A stretch of 64,000 nucleotides of DNA from Candidatus Melainabacteria bacterium (lineage in GTDB: Bacteria; Cyanobacteriota; Vampirovibrionia; Obscuribacterales; Obscuribacteraceae), in contig CP064963.1 in the NCBI GenBank assembly GCA_016699165.1, forward strand, positions 3,720,001-3,784,000, written 5' to 3'. The notes under the pieces are model-generated. The model saw only the letters and a program-made list of their open reading frames with translations, was not told the origin of the DNA and did no database searches. Numbering within the stretch: position 1 is the first letter of the stretch; every line of letters starts with the position of its first letter. Below are positions 51,009 through 59,282 of the stretch, in pieces. The translations under genes and the position numbers were made by a program.

Positions 51009-51614
51009 TTAAGGCTTACCTTCTGCAACCTTTTTCAATTCAGAAGCATTTTTCAGCTCAGCAAATATTACCGGTATTGAACTGCGTACAGATTTTCTCA
51101 CTAAAAATTGAGGGAAGAATAAGCCACCATCAATGTGTTTGGCATATTTCACCAGAGTCGATTTTCCATTATTTAAAGGTGTAAGTTTCCAGTAGCCTTC
51201 GTTTTCTTTGAAGTCACCGCTTGCACGCTTCCATTCAATTATCTCTGGACGTTTTTCGGTAATAGCTAAAACGTAGCTGAAATGTAGTAATTTACCTTCA
51301 GTCACGACGGTGAAGGCAACCTTTTTGACCGAACCAGATGTGGATATTATTTTTGATTTAGTCAGATTTGAGAAAATTTCGGTAGCCCTGTCGTAGTCTG
51401 TTAAGACTTCCCAAACTTGAGACGGACTAGCATTAATGATGATATCACTGGTGGTGAATAGTTTTTTCCCCACGCGTATCTCATTAAGGGGCTGAACCTG
51501 GTTAATCAAAGACATAGAATCTATTTCTTCAGATTGTAGGGACATCGGCGCTAAAAATATGGTCGTTATTGCCAATGCTGCAAGAATCCAAACTCTAGAA
51601 CCAGAACTAATCAT
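51009..51614 (-). CDS. Exported SRPBCC (START/polyketide cyclase-like) protein
   Basis: A 201-residue protein with a signal peptide (SRVWILAALAITTIFLAPMSL) and then an SRPBCC fold: TTSDIIINASPSQVWEVLTDYDRATEIF, HFSYVLAITEKRPEIIEWKR, GYWKLTPLNNGKSTLVKYAK. Helix-grip proteins of this type bind hydrophobic ligands; cyanobacterial and ubiquinone-binding members are known. The ATG at 51614 has GAGG 8 bp upstream. It ends 13 bp before the qNOR start, so a role in quinone or lipid supply to qNOR is possible, but inferred from position. Confidence 0.75.
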   Translation of the reverse strand: MISSGSRVWILAALAITTIFLAPMSLQSEEIDSMSLINQVQPLNEIRVGKKLFTTSDIIINASPSQVWEVLTDYDRATEIFSNLTKSKIISTSGSVKKVAFTVVTEGKLLHFSYVLAITEKRPEIIEWKRASGDFKENEGYWKLTPLNNGKSTLVKYAKHIDGGLFFPQFLVRKSVRSSIPVIFAELKNASELKKVAEGKP

Positions 51615-51754
51615 TGATTTATCCTCAAATTGAGGACGGCGGTTCCCCAAACTTATTATTTAGACCGAATGTGAAAACTGGGTCAAAATGCTTTCAAATT
51701 TATCTATGTGCTAGTCTTTCGGTATGCAGACTATAATGAACTGATGGTCAAACG

Positions 51755-52942
51755 ATGGTCGTAATTTTCAGATTTCTAAATACTTTTCTTTGCGCGATCT
51801 TTTTGAGCGTACTATGCAATGCTGTTTGCCTGGCTGAAGATAGTGAGACTGCGGCGCAAAGATCTAAAGACACTCATGCAATTGATGAGATAACACCTAC
51901 TAAAGCAGTAGAAAACGAAGCTCAGCGACAAATTGAAGAAAGCCTGGAAGAGCCAGAGGAAGATGCTGCTGCACTTAACTCTGGCAAAGTTATGTCAACC
52001 ACTAAGGAAAAAGCAGCCGCATCTGGTGAATCGACATTTATAGGTAAAGATGATTCAACAGTTAATGCGAAGCTTGCGAAAACAAAAAAGGGCAAACGAC
52101 CTTCTGTCGCCTTGGCTCTTGGAGGTGGTGGCGCAAGAGGCGCTGCACACATCGGAGTTCTGCGTGTACTTAGCGAAGCTGGTATCAAAATAGATTATAT
52201 TGTCGGCAACAGTATGGGAGCCATAGTTGGCGGTCTCTATGCTGCGGGCGTCCCATTGGATAGAATCGAGGCAATGATACTTGACGGTTCTCTGCGCAAA
52301 GCATATAAGCCGGGCATGGTACCACCAGCGATACTACTTAATCCGTTTGAAAAATTGCTGCACCCTTTTAGAAAGCACTACGCGGGACTTTGGTCTGGCA
52401 AAAAGTTTGGCAAATTCCTGGAAAAACAATTGCCTGAAAACGTTCAAAATATCGAAGACACTCCCATTCCCTTTTCTGCCGTTGCCACCAATTTGCTAGA
52501 CGGCAAAGCATACAGAATAAGCGACGGTAAGTTGTCGACTGCTATGCGAGCGAGTTCTTCAATTCCCGGTATTTTGCAGCCGGTCGCTATCGGCGATAAA
52601 GTCTATGTGGACGGCGCTGTGCGTGCGAACATGCCAGCATCTGGAGCACGTGATACCGGTGCCGATATTGTTGTAGCCGTTTTAGTGGACAATCCTTTGA
52701 AGATATTGCCGGCTATAGAATTTAGAAGCTTGAGTGGTATTTTGGGTCGCATGACAGATGTTATGCTTGCAGTAGCTGACGCTCGCCAATTACCGTTTGC
52801 AGATATTATTATAAACCCTGATGTTAGCGGAATTGGCGTGGTAAATGGAACTCGCGAAGATGCTAAAAGGGCAATCTTGGCAGGCGAGACTGCGACAAGA
52901 AAGGCACTTCCTGAAATCAAGAAAAGGCTGTTACGTCACTGA
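51755..52942 (+). CDS. Patatin-like phospholipase, exported, copy 1
   Basis: A 395-residue protein with a signal peptide (ending VCLAED) and a charged linker (residues 30-115, with RSKDTHAID and AENEAQRQIEES-like elements). The patatin domain follows: LALGGGGARGAAHIGVLRVL (oxyanion loop), GNSMGAIVGG (nucleophile S153) and DKVYVDGAVRANMP (D286). The Ser-Asp dyad is complete. It hydrolyses phospholipids or lysophospholipids, presumably in the envelope. It is paralogous to the gene at 56600, which has the same length and linker, and converges on the Ser/Thr kinase at 53770 with a 12-bp overlap. Confidence 0.88.
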   Translation: MVVIFRFLNTFLCAIFLSVLCNAVCLAEDSETAAQRSKDTHAIDEITPTKAVENEAQRQIEESLEEPEEDAAALNSGKVMSTTKEKAAASGESTFIGKDDSTVNAKLAKTKKGKRPSVALALGGGGARGAAHIGVLRVLSEAGIKIDYIVGNSMGAIVGGLYAAGVPLDRIEAMILDGSLRKAYKPGMVPPAILLNPFEKLLHPFRKHYAGLWSGKKFGKFLEKQLPENVQNIEDTPIPFSAVATNLLDGKAYRISDGKLSTAMRASSSIPGILQPVAIGDKVYVDGAVRANMPASGARDTGADIVVAVLVDNPLKILPAIEFRSLSGILGRMTDVMLAVADARQLPFADIIINPDVSGIGVVNGTREDAKRAILAGETATRKALPEIKKRLLRH

Positions 52943-53770
52943 TTCAAGTGCTCTTTTTAGTTCATCAGCAGATTGAAAGCGATTCTCGCGTTCTTTGGCG
53001 AGACACCTCAAGATGATATCTTCAAGATCTTTTGGAATGCTAATTTCCGGGCATACGCAGGCAAAACTTTTGGGAAAAAGGCTTATATGATTTTGCAAAC
53101 ATTCCAAAGCGTCATGACCGGTTATAGGCTGATGCCCTGTGAGTGTTTTATACATTAAGCATCCCAAAGCGTAAATGTCAGAACGCGCGTCGACATTGTT
53201 ATCCTGGCACTGTTCAGAACTCATATAATAGGGACTGCCAGAAAGACCGCCTTTTAAAAATGTTGTCCGCAAAGCCTCTTTGTGTGTAATTACTTTAGCG
53301 ATGCCAAAGTCTACAATTTTTACCAGCTCAGTGTTGTCGTCATTTTTTAAAAGCATTATATTGCTTGGTTTTATATCTCTATGAACCACGCCGTTTTTAT
53401 GAATATGATTTAGCCCATCGCATATTTGCTTGAAGATGCTCAAACTGCGTTTGTAGGGAAGGCGTGTTGGTTCTTGAAGCACTGTTGCCAGGCTCACTCC
53501 GTGCACATATTCCATTATCATGAATATTTTAGGCTCTAATCCGATTTCCTGAACACCCACTACATTCTGGTGGTTGAAGCGTCGAGTCATCTTTAGTTCG
53601 TGTTGAAATCGCGTAAAAATATTCGTGCTTTCAAAACTGTCCGGGTGCATAATTTTGATCGCGGACATGGTTTTATTCTTGCAATGCCGAGCTTTATATA
53701 CTTTGCTCAGGTGCCCTTCGCCTAGAAGCTCAGTTATTTCATAGCGGTTATTGAAAACTGAACCGACCAT
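52931..53770 (-). CDS. Serine/threonine protein kinase (Hanks type), copy 1
   Basis: A 279-residue cytoplasmic kinase without membrane segments. It has LLGEGHLSKVYKARH (Gly loop), SAIKIMH (Lys39), GVVHRDIKPSN (D132), VDFGIAK and GSPYYMSSEQ. I used the ATG at 53770, which is the family-like start; the open frame also reaches a GTG at 53842. No PASTA domain is present, so it is a soluble, housekeeping-type or island-specific kinase. The start side faces a 22-bp palindrome at 53884. The same palindrome occurs upstream of the other kinase locus at 63053, so common regulation is plausible. Confidence 0.88.
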   Translation of the reverse strand: MVGSVFNNRYEITELLGEGHLSKVYKARHCKNKTMSAIKIMHPDSFESTNIFTRFQHELKMTRRFNHQNVVGVQEIGLEPKIFMIMEYVHGVSLATVLQEPTRLPYKRSLSIFKQICDGLNHIHKNGVVHRDIKPSNIMLLKNDDNTELVKIVDFGIAKVITHKEALRTTFLKGGLSGSPYYMSSEQCQDNNVDARSDIYALGCLMYKTLTGHQPITGHDALECLQNHISLFPKSFACVCPEISIPKDLEDIILRCLAKERENRFQSADELKRALESVT

Positions 53771-53883
53771 TTGCTCGGATATATTTGTATCGATAAATTT
53801 TTTTGCCGAAATCAATTTGGCACAACCGAGAATTACTAGCACACCTTTACTATATACATGCCCGTTAATTTTGTCGAATCACA

Positions 53884-53905
53884 ATGCCACAATATATGGT
53901 GGCAT
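53884..53905. promoter_or_regulatory. 22-bp near-perfect palindrome upstream of kinase 1
   Basis: ATGCCACAATATATGGTGGCAT is too long to repeat; it is 22 bp with only one mismatched pair, centred on TATA. Core CCACAATATATGGTGG (53887-53902). It lies in the divergent gap between the kinase (53770) and the exported protein gene (53996). Its reverse complement matches 63053-63074 at 21 of 22 positions. Confidence 0.6.
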
Positions 53906-53995
53906 TAAAAAACTTAAGTAAAGTTAGTTTGGCGTTTTCACCCAGTATTCACAATGCTCGAAGTACTGTAAGAATCTATATTTTAGGAGCTCTCT

Positions 53996-54904
53996 ATGAA
54001 TCGCCAGTCTTTAATACTATCACTACTAGCAAGTTCTTTCGCCTTATGCGGCACTGCTAGTTTGGCTGATACCATCGAAACCACAACGACGCAGACAACT
54101 ACAAGTACTGTCGCTGCACCTGTGTTTAATCTTTCTGCAAATGGAACATATCAGGTCGTAGATCCAATTTCGGGACAGCTAATAGGAAGATACGATCAGT
54201 CTGCCAGATTAGTCGATGGAAGAACTCTTCAAAGCGGTGTTGTGATTGTTGATAAAGCTAATGGCGGACTCGTTGCTACCGTTGACTCCAATGGAAACAT
54301 TGTTGATATCGGCGTTGCTCCAGCCAGTCAAAGATTGATTGTTTCTATTGATACCAGACGACAAGATCTTAATCGTAGAATTGATGCGGCTTTAGCGAGC
54401 GGACAGATTAATGCCGCACAAGCAAGCTCAATGAGATCAGAACTTGAAACAATTGCCTCTGGTGATGTCTTTAGAGCAGAATCAGTCGCATCTCTTAATT
54501 ACAGCAGAGCATTGCAAATGGGCTACGGTTTGGATACTCTCTCAAGTAGATTGGTGCCGTTGACCGGTTCTGTACAATTGACACCAGTAATTGCACCGCA
54601 GTTTGTATCTTATGATGGCAGAATAATTCTTAGCGATGGTATCACCTCGCGTAAACTAAGATTGGGTAGAAGAATTGACGATGAGTATACCGCCGGGCGG
54701 CTGTCGGCAAACCAAGTGTCCAAGCGCAAAGAGGATTTGAACAAAATTTCTTCAATGGAAACTAAATATCGAAAAAATGGCGAATTGAGCAACGCAAATG
54801 AAAAACGCGTCTCAATCAAAATTGATAAGTTGGCTTCGGATATTGATAGTAACGTAGCTACTATTAATCACAAACGCTCCCAGATTGGACTGCGCACAGA
54901 CTAG
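53996..54904 (+). CDS. Exported helical-repeat protein, function unknown
   Basis: A 302-residue protein with a signal peptide (SLILSLLASSFALCGTASLA), a Thr-rich segment (TTTTQTTTSTVAA) and a beta-rich part (YQVVDPISGQLIGRYDQ, GGLVATVDSNGNIV). Two helical units follow, at about 115-150 and 215-300. Each has RRID.AL.SGQ.N..QAS..R.EL..I or a similar pattern. The second is repeated in part near the C-terminus. These helical units resemble those of other exported proteins in this genome region, but the family is not one I can name. It is divergent from kinase 1, sharing the palindrome, and could be under the same control. Confidence 0.65.
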   Translation: MNRQSLILSLLASSFALCGTASLADTIETTTTQTTTSTVAAPVFNLSANGTYQVVDPISGQLIGRYDQSARLVDGRTLQSGVVIVDKANGGLVATVDSNGNIVDIGVAPASQRLIVSIDTRRQDLNRRIDAALASGQINAAQASSMRSELETIASGDVFRAESVASLNYSRALQMGYGLDTLSSRLVPLTGSVQLTPVIAPQFVSYDGRIILSDGITSRKLRLGRRIDDEYTAGRLSANQVSKRKEDLNKISSMETKYRKNGELSNANEKRVSIKIDKLASDIDSNVATINHKRSQIGLRTD

Positions 54905-54922
54905 GAAATTAGTCCGTACCTA

Positions 54923-55657
54923 TTAACCAGCTCCAATTTTAAATATCATCTCTTCAGAATGTTCTGGAGAGAATGGACTCTGACTCCAGTCACCATATAT
55001 GGTGTCAACTGTTAAACAGGCTTTGGATAAGTGCATTTCAATTTGTTCTTTGGTCCAGAACCTAAGTACGCTTTGTGATGTCAGTGTTTCATCTGCAAAC
55101 TTATACTCCAGTCTGAATGTCATTTTGTCATCAACAAAATCCATATAACGTCGAGACTCTTGCACCAGACCATAAGGTGTATCCAGTGTGATTTCGTAAT
55201 CCCATTTTGATTTCCAATCGATGTTGGGATTGCGTGATTCAAACACTATAGAGCCTTCAGGTTTTAGATGTTCTTTCATCGTTCTGAAAACGCATTCGAC
55301 CTCTCTATCCTGGAGCAAAACTTGAAAGGCGTGTCCAGTCATTATAATCAGGTCGAAAAGATATTCCGATTTGAAATCTTGAGCCTTCGATTGAATCCAA
55401 GTTATCTCTTTACCGTGTTTTTTTTGACGAGCAATTTTGAGCATCGCCTCTGCTGGATCCACACCGGTTACATTATGACCTTTAGCCGCGTAAGCATCGC
55501 ATAACAAGCCAGTTCCGCAACCTAAATCTAGAATTCTTTTTTGAACGTCTCCTGCAAGAGACAAATAAAAATCTCTGTCTTTCGACCACGGACTATCGAG
55601 ATCGTAAATCTCTGCAAGCTTTGGATTGATGTAGTGTTCATCAAGATGAATAAACAT
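54923..55657 (-). CDS. Class I SAM-dependent methyltransferase
   Basis: A 244-residue methyltransferase. Motif I is ILDLGCGTGLLCDAYAAKG (about residues 42-60), motif II TGVDPAEAMLKIARQKK, then FDLIIMTGHAFQVL as motif IV. This is a standard Methyltransf_25/11-type fold. The substrate is not predictable; the C-terminal part (TFRLEYKFADETLTSQSVLRFW) is typical of small-molecule methyltransferases. Its start overlaps the GNAT toxin gene by 17 bp, so it is co-transcribed with that TA pair as a third gene. A copy of the CACCATATATGGTG palindrome (54990-55005) lies inside the coding sequence. Confidence 0.85.
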   Translation of the reverse strand: MFIHLDEHYINPKLAEIYDLDSPWSKDRDFYLSLAGDVQKRILDLGCGTGLLCDAYAAKGHNVTGVDPAEAMLKIARQKKHGKEITWIQSKAQDFKSEYLFDLIIMTGHAFQVLLQDREVECVFRTMKEHLKPEGSIVFESRNPNIDWKSKWDYEITLDTPYGLVQESRRYMDFVDDKMTFRLEYKFADETLTSQSVLRFWTKEQIEMHLSKACLTVDTIYGDWSQSPFSPEHSEEMIFKIGAG

Positions 55658-56141
55658 CAGAAGATTCTCTCAGAGTCTTGATTAGATCTTTAGCCAAAAG
55701 CCACATTCTCATTGTGTCCGGGGGGAACACTTCAAAATCAAATTTTTCATAGAACTGTTTTGCATCTTCGTCGAGAGCATCCACTATTACAGTTCGAATC
55801 GGAATTTCATCTGAAAAATAGGCTACTGAAATGAGAGCATGTCGCAAAAGCCTTGCCCCAAGTCCTTTGCCTTGATGACTGGAAGCGACAGCTAATCTTG
55901 CTATAAGAAAAACTGGAATAGAATGTTTTACTAAACCTTGTTGTTCGATAGAGACTACGTTAAAGGTGTAATATCCAATGACGTTTCTACTATCGCCTTT
56001 TGTTACTACCATTGTTTTAGTATGACTTGAATTTTGACTCTGTAATGCGTACTTCTTAAGCCAGATAGAAAGCGCTTCTTTGCCACAATCAAATCTATCT
56101 AAGAGGTGATCTTTGGTCAATGATTCGGGCTTACCAATCAA
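55641..56141 (-). CDS. GNAT acetyltransferase toxin (TacT/AtaT type)
   Basis: A 166-residue GNAT protein. I used the TTG at 56141, just after the antitoxin stop; the longer frame to 56243 overlaps the antitoxin fully. The acetyl-CoA binding motif is VASSHQGKGLGARLLRHAL (motif A), preceded by PVFLIARLAV. The early FDCGKEALSIWLKKYALQ matches the (F/W)xCGxxxLdxWLxxxA signature of TacT-type toxins, which acetylate the amino acid on charged tRNA. YEKFDFEVFPP is the typical C-terminal part. It is paired with a DUF1778 antitoxin upstream. Confidence 0.88.
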   Translation of the reverse strand: MIGKPESLTKDHLLDRFDCGKEALSIWLKKYALQSQNSSHTKTMVVTKGDSRNVIGYYTFNVVSIEQQGLVKHSIPVFLIARLAVASSHQGKGLGARLLRHALISVAYFSDEIPIRTVIVDALDEDAKQFYEKFDFEVFPPDTMRMWLLAKDLIKTLRESSDVYSS

Positions 56142-56142
56142 T

Positions 56143-56421
56143 CTACTTGTCCCAATCGTCGGAGTCGGAGAGCCTTTTGCGCAGGTTGGGGAGTATCTTT
56201 GCTTTACGATTGAGCACTTGCTCCATAATTTGCCATTGTTCATCGCTAATTACAAAGCGGTTGTTCTCGTGAATTACGGTTTGAGCCGCTACAACAGCTT
56301 GTTGACGTATAAAAGATGTTGGGCTAGTACTTTGCATGGAGGCGGCAAGCCTTATTAACTCTTGCTCTTCAAAGCTGAGTCGAATATCAAATTTTTCAGT
56401 TTTGGGATTGTTTTTTTGCAT
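56143..56421 (-). CDS. DUF1778 (TacA-like) antitoxin
   Basis: A 92-residue ribbon-helix-helix antitoxin. The N-terminal part KFDIRLSFEEQELIRLAAS followed by SFIRQQAVVAAQTVI is the DUF1778 signature. The C-terminal tail (LPNLRKRLSDSDDWDK) is the toxin-binding part. It stops 1 bp before the TTG of the GNAT toxin. A palindromic operator (56456-56467) sits in its promoter, consistent with autoregulation. Confidence 0.9.
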   Translation of the reverse strand: MQKNNPKTEKFDIRLSFEEQELIRLAASMQSTSPTSFIRQQAVVAAQTVIHENNRFVISDEQWQIMEQVLNRKAKILPNLRKRLSDSDDWDK

Positions 56422-56445
56422 ATTGAAACCCCTTCCTCTCTTTCG

Positions 56446-56473
56446 AGTATATCATTTGTCATGACAATGTCCA
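56446..56473 (-). promoter_or_regulatory. Promoter with palindromic operator for the DUF1778-GNAT TA pair
   Basis: On the minus strand -35 TGGACA (56468-56473) and -10 TATACT (56446-56451) are separated by 16 bp. The spacer holds a perfect 12-bp palindrome TTGTCATGACAA (56456-56467). The -10 is 25 bp upstream of the antitoxin ATG. This layout is that of an autorepressed TA operon. Confidence 0.65.
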
Positions 56474-56599
56474 GACATTTTCTTGAGATTAAGACGACGG
56501 TATGTTAGACACTGAAATTTCTTTTTAGTGCTAGATGAACCTATATTTGTGCGTAAAGCTAGATGCAAATTGCTTCTTCGTTCCTGGGAAAACTCGATT

Positions 56600-57787
56600 A
56601 TGGTTTTAAAATTTAAATTGCTCTCTTTAGGGTTGTGCGTTTGTCTTATGAATTTTTGTGCCAACCTGTCCTGCCTGGCGGAAACCGCTAAAACCTACGA
56701 GCGCTCCAAAGACACGCACGCCATAGAAGATAAGCCGACGGAGGTGGTCGAAAAGGAAGCTCAGCGCCAGATAGAAGAAAGTGCCGATTTACCCGATAAG
56801 TCAAAGACCGCAGCTGGCACAGGTAAAGTCATTTCAAGCCAGGCTGAAAAGAAAGAAACCGCGGTAGAGTCGACATTTGTAGGCAAAGACGATCCCTCTG
56901 TAGATGCAAGCGTGCGTCAATCAAGTTCTCTCAAACGCCCAACGGTTGCACTTGCTTTGGGTGGTGGCGGCGCCAGGGGAGCTGCGCACATAGGTGTTCT
57001 TCGAGTTCTAAAGGAAAACAAAATCCAAATAGACTATATCGTCGGAAACAGCATGGGCTCAATTGTCGGTGGCTTGTATGCAGCGGGAGTTCCGCTTGAA
57101 GACATTGAAAAAATGGTGTTGGATAATTCATTGAAAAGAGCCTATATTCCAGGGTTAATATTGCCTACGTTGATTCTTAACCCGCTCGAAAAAGTGTTTC
57201 ATCCCTTTAGAAAACATTATGCCGGAATTTTTTCAGGTAAAAAATTTGGTAAGTTCTTAGAGGAAAAATTGCCCGAAGGCGTTGAAAACGTAGAAGATAC
57301 GCCAATCCCGTTCTCTGCTGTTGCCACTAATCTCATAGATGGCAAAGCGTATAGAATTAGTGACGGCAGGCTGTCTACGGCTATTAGAGCCAGTTCTACC
57401 ATTCCAAGTGTGTTGCAACCAGTGGCAATTGGCGACAAAGTTTATGTCGATGGTGGTGTGAGAGCGAATATGCCTGCATCAGCAGCGCGTGATACCGGTG
57501 CTGATGTCGTTATTGCAGTGCTTGTAGACGAACCGTTGAAAGATTTACCAGCGAAAAGATTCAGGAAGTTGAGCGCTATAGTAAGTCGTCTGGGCGATGT
57601 AATGCTAGGTGTTTCAGATGCGCGTCAAATGCCGTTTGCCGACATTATCATAAATCCTGATGTGAGTGGAATCCCCGTGGTGAAAGGCAAACCTGAAGAC
57701 GCTGAAAGAGCCATTAAAGCAGGAGAAGATGCAACTAGAAAAGCTCTTCCTGTTATTAAAAAGAGACTGAGTTTGAAAAGTAGCTGA
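56600..57787 (+). CDS. Patatin-like phospholipase, exported, copy 2
   Basis: A 395-residue paralogue of the gene at 51755. Starting at ATG 56600 makes both proteins equal in length and aligns their signal peptides (here SLGLCVCLMNFCANLSCLAE). The shared linker has RSKDTHAIED and EKEAQRQIEES. The patatin domain again has LALGGGGARGAAHIG, GNSMGSIVGG (S151) and DKVYVDGGVRANMP (D284), so the dyad is complete. The two copies are separated by kinase 1, an exported protein, a methyltransferase and a TA pair. That suggests duplication followed by insertion of the genes between. Confidence 0.88.
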   Translation: MVLKFKLLSLGLCVCLMNFCANLSCLAETAKTYERSKDTHAIEDKPTEVVEKEAQRQIEESADLPDKSKTAAGTGKVISSQAEKKETAVESTFVGKDDPSVDASVRQSSSLKRPTVALALGGGGARGAAHIGVLRVLKENKIQIDYIVGNSMGSIVGGLYAAGVPLEDIEKMVLDNSLKRAYIPGLILPTLILNPLEKVFHPFRKHYAGIFSGKKFGKFLEEKLPEGVENVEDTPIPFSAVATNLIDGKAYRISDGRLSTAIRASSTIPSVLQPVAIGDKVYVDGGVRANMPASAARDTGADVVIAVLVDEPLKDLPAKRFRKLSAIVSRLGDVMLGVSDARQMPFADIIINPDVSGIPVVKGKPEDAERAIKAGEDATRKALPVIKKRLSLKSS

Positions 57788-57945
57788 TCTGACTCATGTC
57801 TAATTAAATGCTGCATTATTCTCTTCATGGGCTATATAATAAAAATAGATAAGGCGATGTTTCCGCCTGCATTACCGTAGTTGCATAAGAATTGCCGTTA
57901 ATCACCTCATCTGGCTAATTAGAAGATGAGACGGATGAGGCTCGA

Positions 57946-58620
57946 ATGTCCAGGGTATTACTAGGTGAATCGCAAGAGGACCTTGCAATCGCTCTTAGAG
58001 AAGGTTTTACCGCCGAACATTTCACTGTGGAAATAGAAAACAATGGTCTTCGCATCCTTGAGTGCCTCCGCCACAAACAATACGAAGTTATTATTTTAGA
58101 AATTGCTCTTGCTGGATTGGATGGAATAAGTGTCGTGCGCGATTATCGAGCTAGTGGAGGAAACATTCCTATCCTGTTACTTGCAAGTAAGCACTCTTCA
58201 AAAGAACTGCAAACCGGTCTTGATGCAGGTGCCGACGGTTATTTGGTCAAACCGTTTTTATTGAGCGATTTATACGCACTTTTGCGGGCGCTCATGCGCA
58301 GACCATCTCTTCATAACATGAAAATTCTGAAATCGGGCAATATTGAGATGGACACTGTCGCTGGCACAGTTACCAAAGACGAAGCTCTCATTCACTTGTA
58401 TCCAATGGAGTATAAGCTTTTACGGTTTTTACTGCGACACCCAAATCAGGTTTTCAATACTCATGCCATTTTTGAAAGAGTCTGGCAGAAAGATCTTGGC
58501 CAAACTGAAGATACTGTTCGCACGCACGTGAGAACTTTGAGAAGAAAAATCGATTCGGAAGGTAAACCTTCAATCATTACTACTGTTCGTGGACTGGGTT
58601 ATAAAACCGAGAATCCATAG
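57946..58620 (+). CDS. OmpR-type response regulator with Glu at the phosphorylation site
   Basis: A 224-residue protein with a receiver (1-120) and a winged-helix DNA-binding domain (about 128-222; MEYKLLRFLLRHPNQVFNT, then TVRTHVRTLRRKI and VRGLGYK). The phosphoacceptor Asp is replaced by Glu52 (VIILEIALAGLDG) and the acidic pocket is GES in place of DD. The Lys (LVKPF, K102) is kept; the usual Thr is Ala. A Glu at this position often mimics the phosphorylated state, so it may be constitutively active or phosphorylation-independent. The start ATG has ATGAGG-like purine bases upstream. It has no adjacent classical kinase; the protein at 59368 is the nearest candidate. Confidence 0.85.
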   Translation: MSRVLLGESQEDLAIALREGFTAEHFTVEIENNGLRILECLRHKQYEVIILEIALAGLDGISVVRDYRASGGNIPILLLASKHSSKELQTGLDAGADGYLVKPFLLSDLYALLRALMRRPSLHNMKILKSGNIEMDTVAGTVTKDEALIHLYPMEYKLLRFLLRHPNQVFNTHAIFERVWQKDLGQTEDTVRTHVRTLRRKIDSEGKPSIITTVRGLGYKTENP

Positions 58621-58625
58621 ATTTT

Positions 58626-59120
58626 TTAGCTTTTATGCTTTTTGTCTTTTTCTAGCATTGGCATTTCTGGCAACAGCTTGCTAATTTCAGATATTAATTG
58701 AGCGGCGTTGAATTCAGGCATGCTCACAAATGCATCTGCACCAAAGAGTTGTGAAGCTTTTTCAGTGAAAGTGTTCAGCCTATGTCCAATGGGACCGGGA
58801 GCCAGAGCTAGAGTCATAACCATCGAGTGTCTATGAACTGGATTCTTGCGCAGCTCTTGTAAGAATTCAACCATTGATTCGTTTTCTAGATAAGCTGCAC
58901 AAATAATCACATCTGCATGGTTTTCGTTATTCAAGAAAGCGAATGCATCTTTGATTGTTTGAGCCGACACTACGCTGTGCCCGACATCCTTGCACGCAGA
59001 TTTTAAAAGATCTGAATTTTCAACAGTGTCTATTATCAAAATGCGAAAGGTGTTTTTTGCTGCAAGCTGTTTTTCTGGGTAGGCGGGCTCTACCTTCGGT
59101 TCGTGTTTCTTAGTCATCAT
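58626..59120 (-). CDS. Degenerate receiver-domain protein (pseudo-receiver)
   Basis: A 164-residue protein with a receiver-like fold: RILIIDTVENSDLLKSACKDVG, then HADVIICAAYLENESMVEFLQELR and FVSMPEFNAAQLISEISKLL. The phosphoacceptor position holds Cys74 rather than Asp, and the signalling Lys is Met134. It therefore cannot be phosphorylated in the normal way. It has a Lys-rich C-terminal tail (EKDKKHKS) and a short N-terminal extension. It is convergent with the response regulator at 57946 with 5 bp between the stops. A stand-alone protein-interaction role is likely; its neighbour at 59126 is a small membrane protein. Confidence 0.75.
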   Translation of the reverse strand: MMTKKHEPKVEPAYPEKQLAAKNTFRILIIDTVENSDLLKSACKDVGHSVVSAQTIKDAFAFLNNENHADVIICAAYLENESMVEFLQELRKNPVHRHSMVMTLALAPGPIGHRLNTFTEKASQLFGADAFVSMPEFNAAQLISEISKLLPEMPMLEKDKKHKS

Positions 59121-59125
59121 TTAAA

Positions 59126-59272
59126 TTATTCTTGTGGAGCTGGATTTTGTCTGCTTCCGCGATTTCGCGATAAAAAATTACGTTGATCATTGCACCGTAT
59201 ATGGTGTATAAAACACACTACTGCAATGGCAAAAGTGGCAATGGTTGTTACTTTCAATCCCGTGTAAAACAT
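59126..59272 (-). CDS. Small 48-residue single-helix membrane protein
   Basis: A 48-residue frame starting ATG at 59272: MFYTGLKVTTIATFAIAVV, then CFIHHIRCNDQRNF and a basic tail SRNRGSRQNPAPQE. One membrane helix is predicted, with a positively charged C-terminus. The RBS is strong (AGAGGAG, 7 bp before ATG) and sits beside a hairpin. It stops 5 bp before the pseudo-receiver ATG, so it is translated with that gene. The palindrome at 59192 is inside this frame. Not a known family; the RBS and the single hydrophobic segment are the evidence that it is real. Confidence 0.6.
   Translation of the reverse strand: MFYTGLKVTTIATFAIAVVCFIHHIRCNDQRNFLSRNRGSRQNPAPQE
59192..59207. promoter_or_regulatory. 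CACCATATATGGTG-type palindrome inside the small membrane gene
   Basis: GCACCGTATATGGTGT, with one mismatch in the core relative to the consensus. It lies 72 bp upstream of the pseudo-receiver start, but within the 48-residue frame, so coding constraint could explain part of it. Confidence 0.3.
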
Positions 59273-59282
59273 GGTGTGCTCC

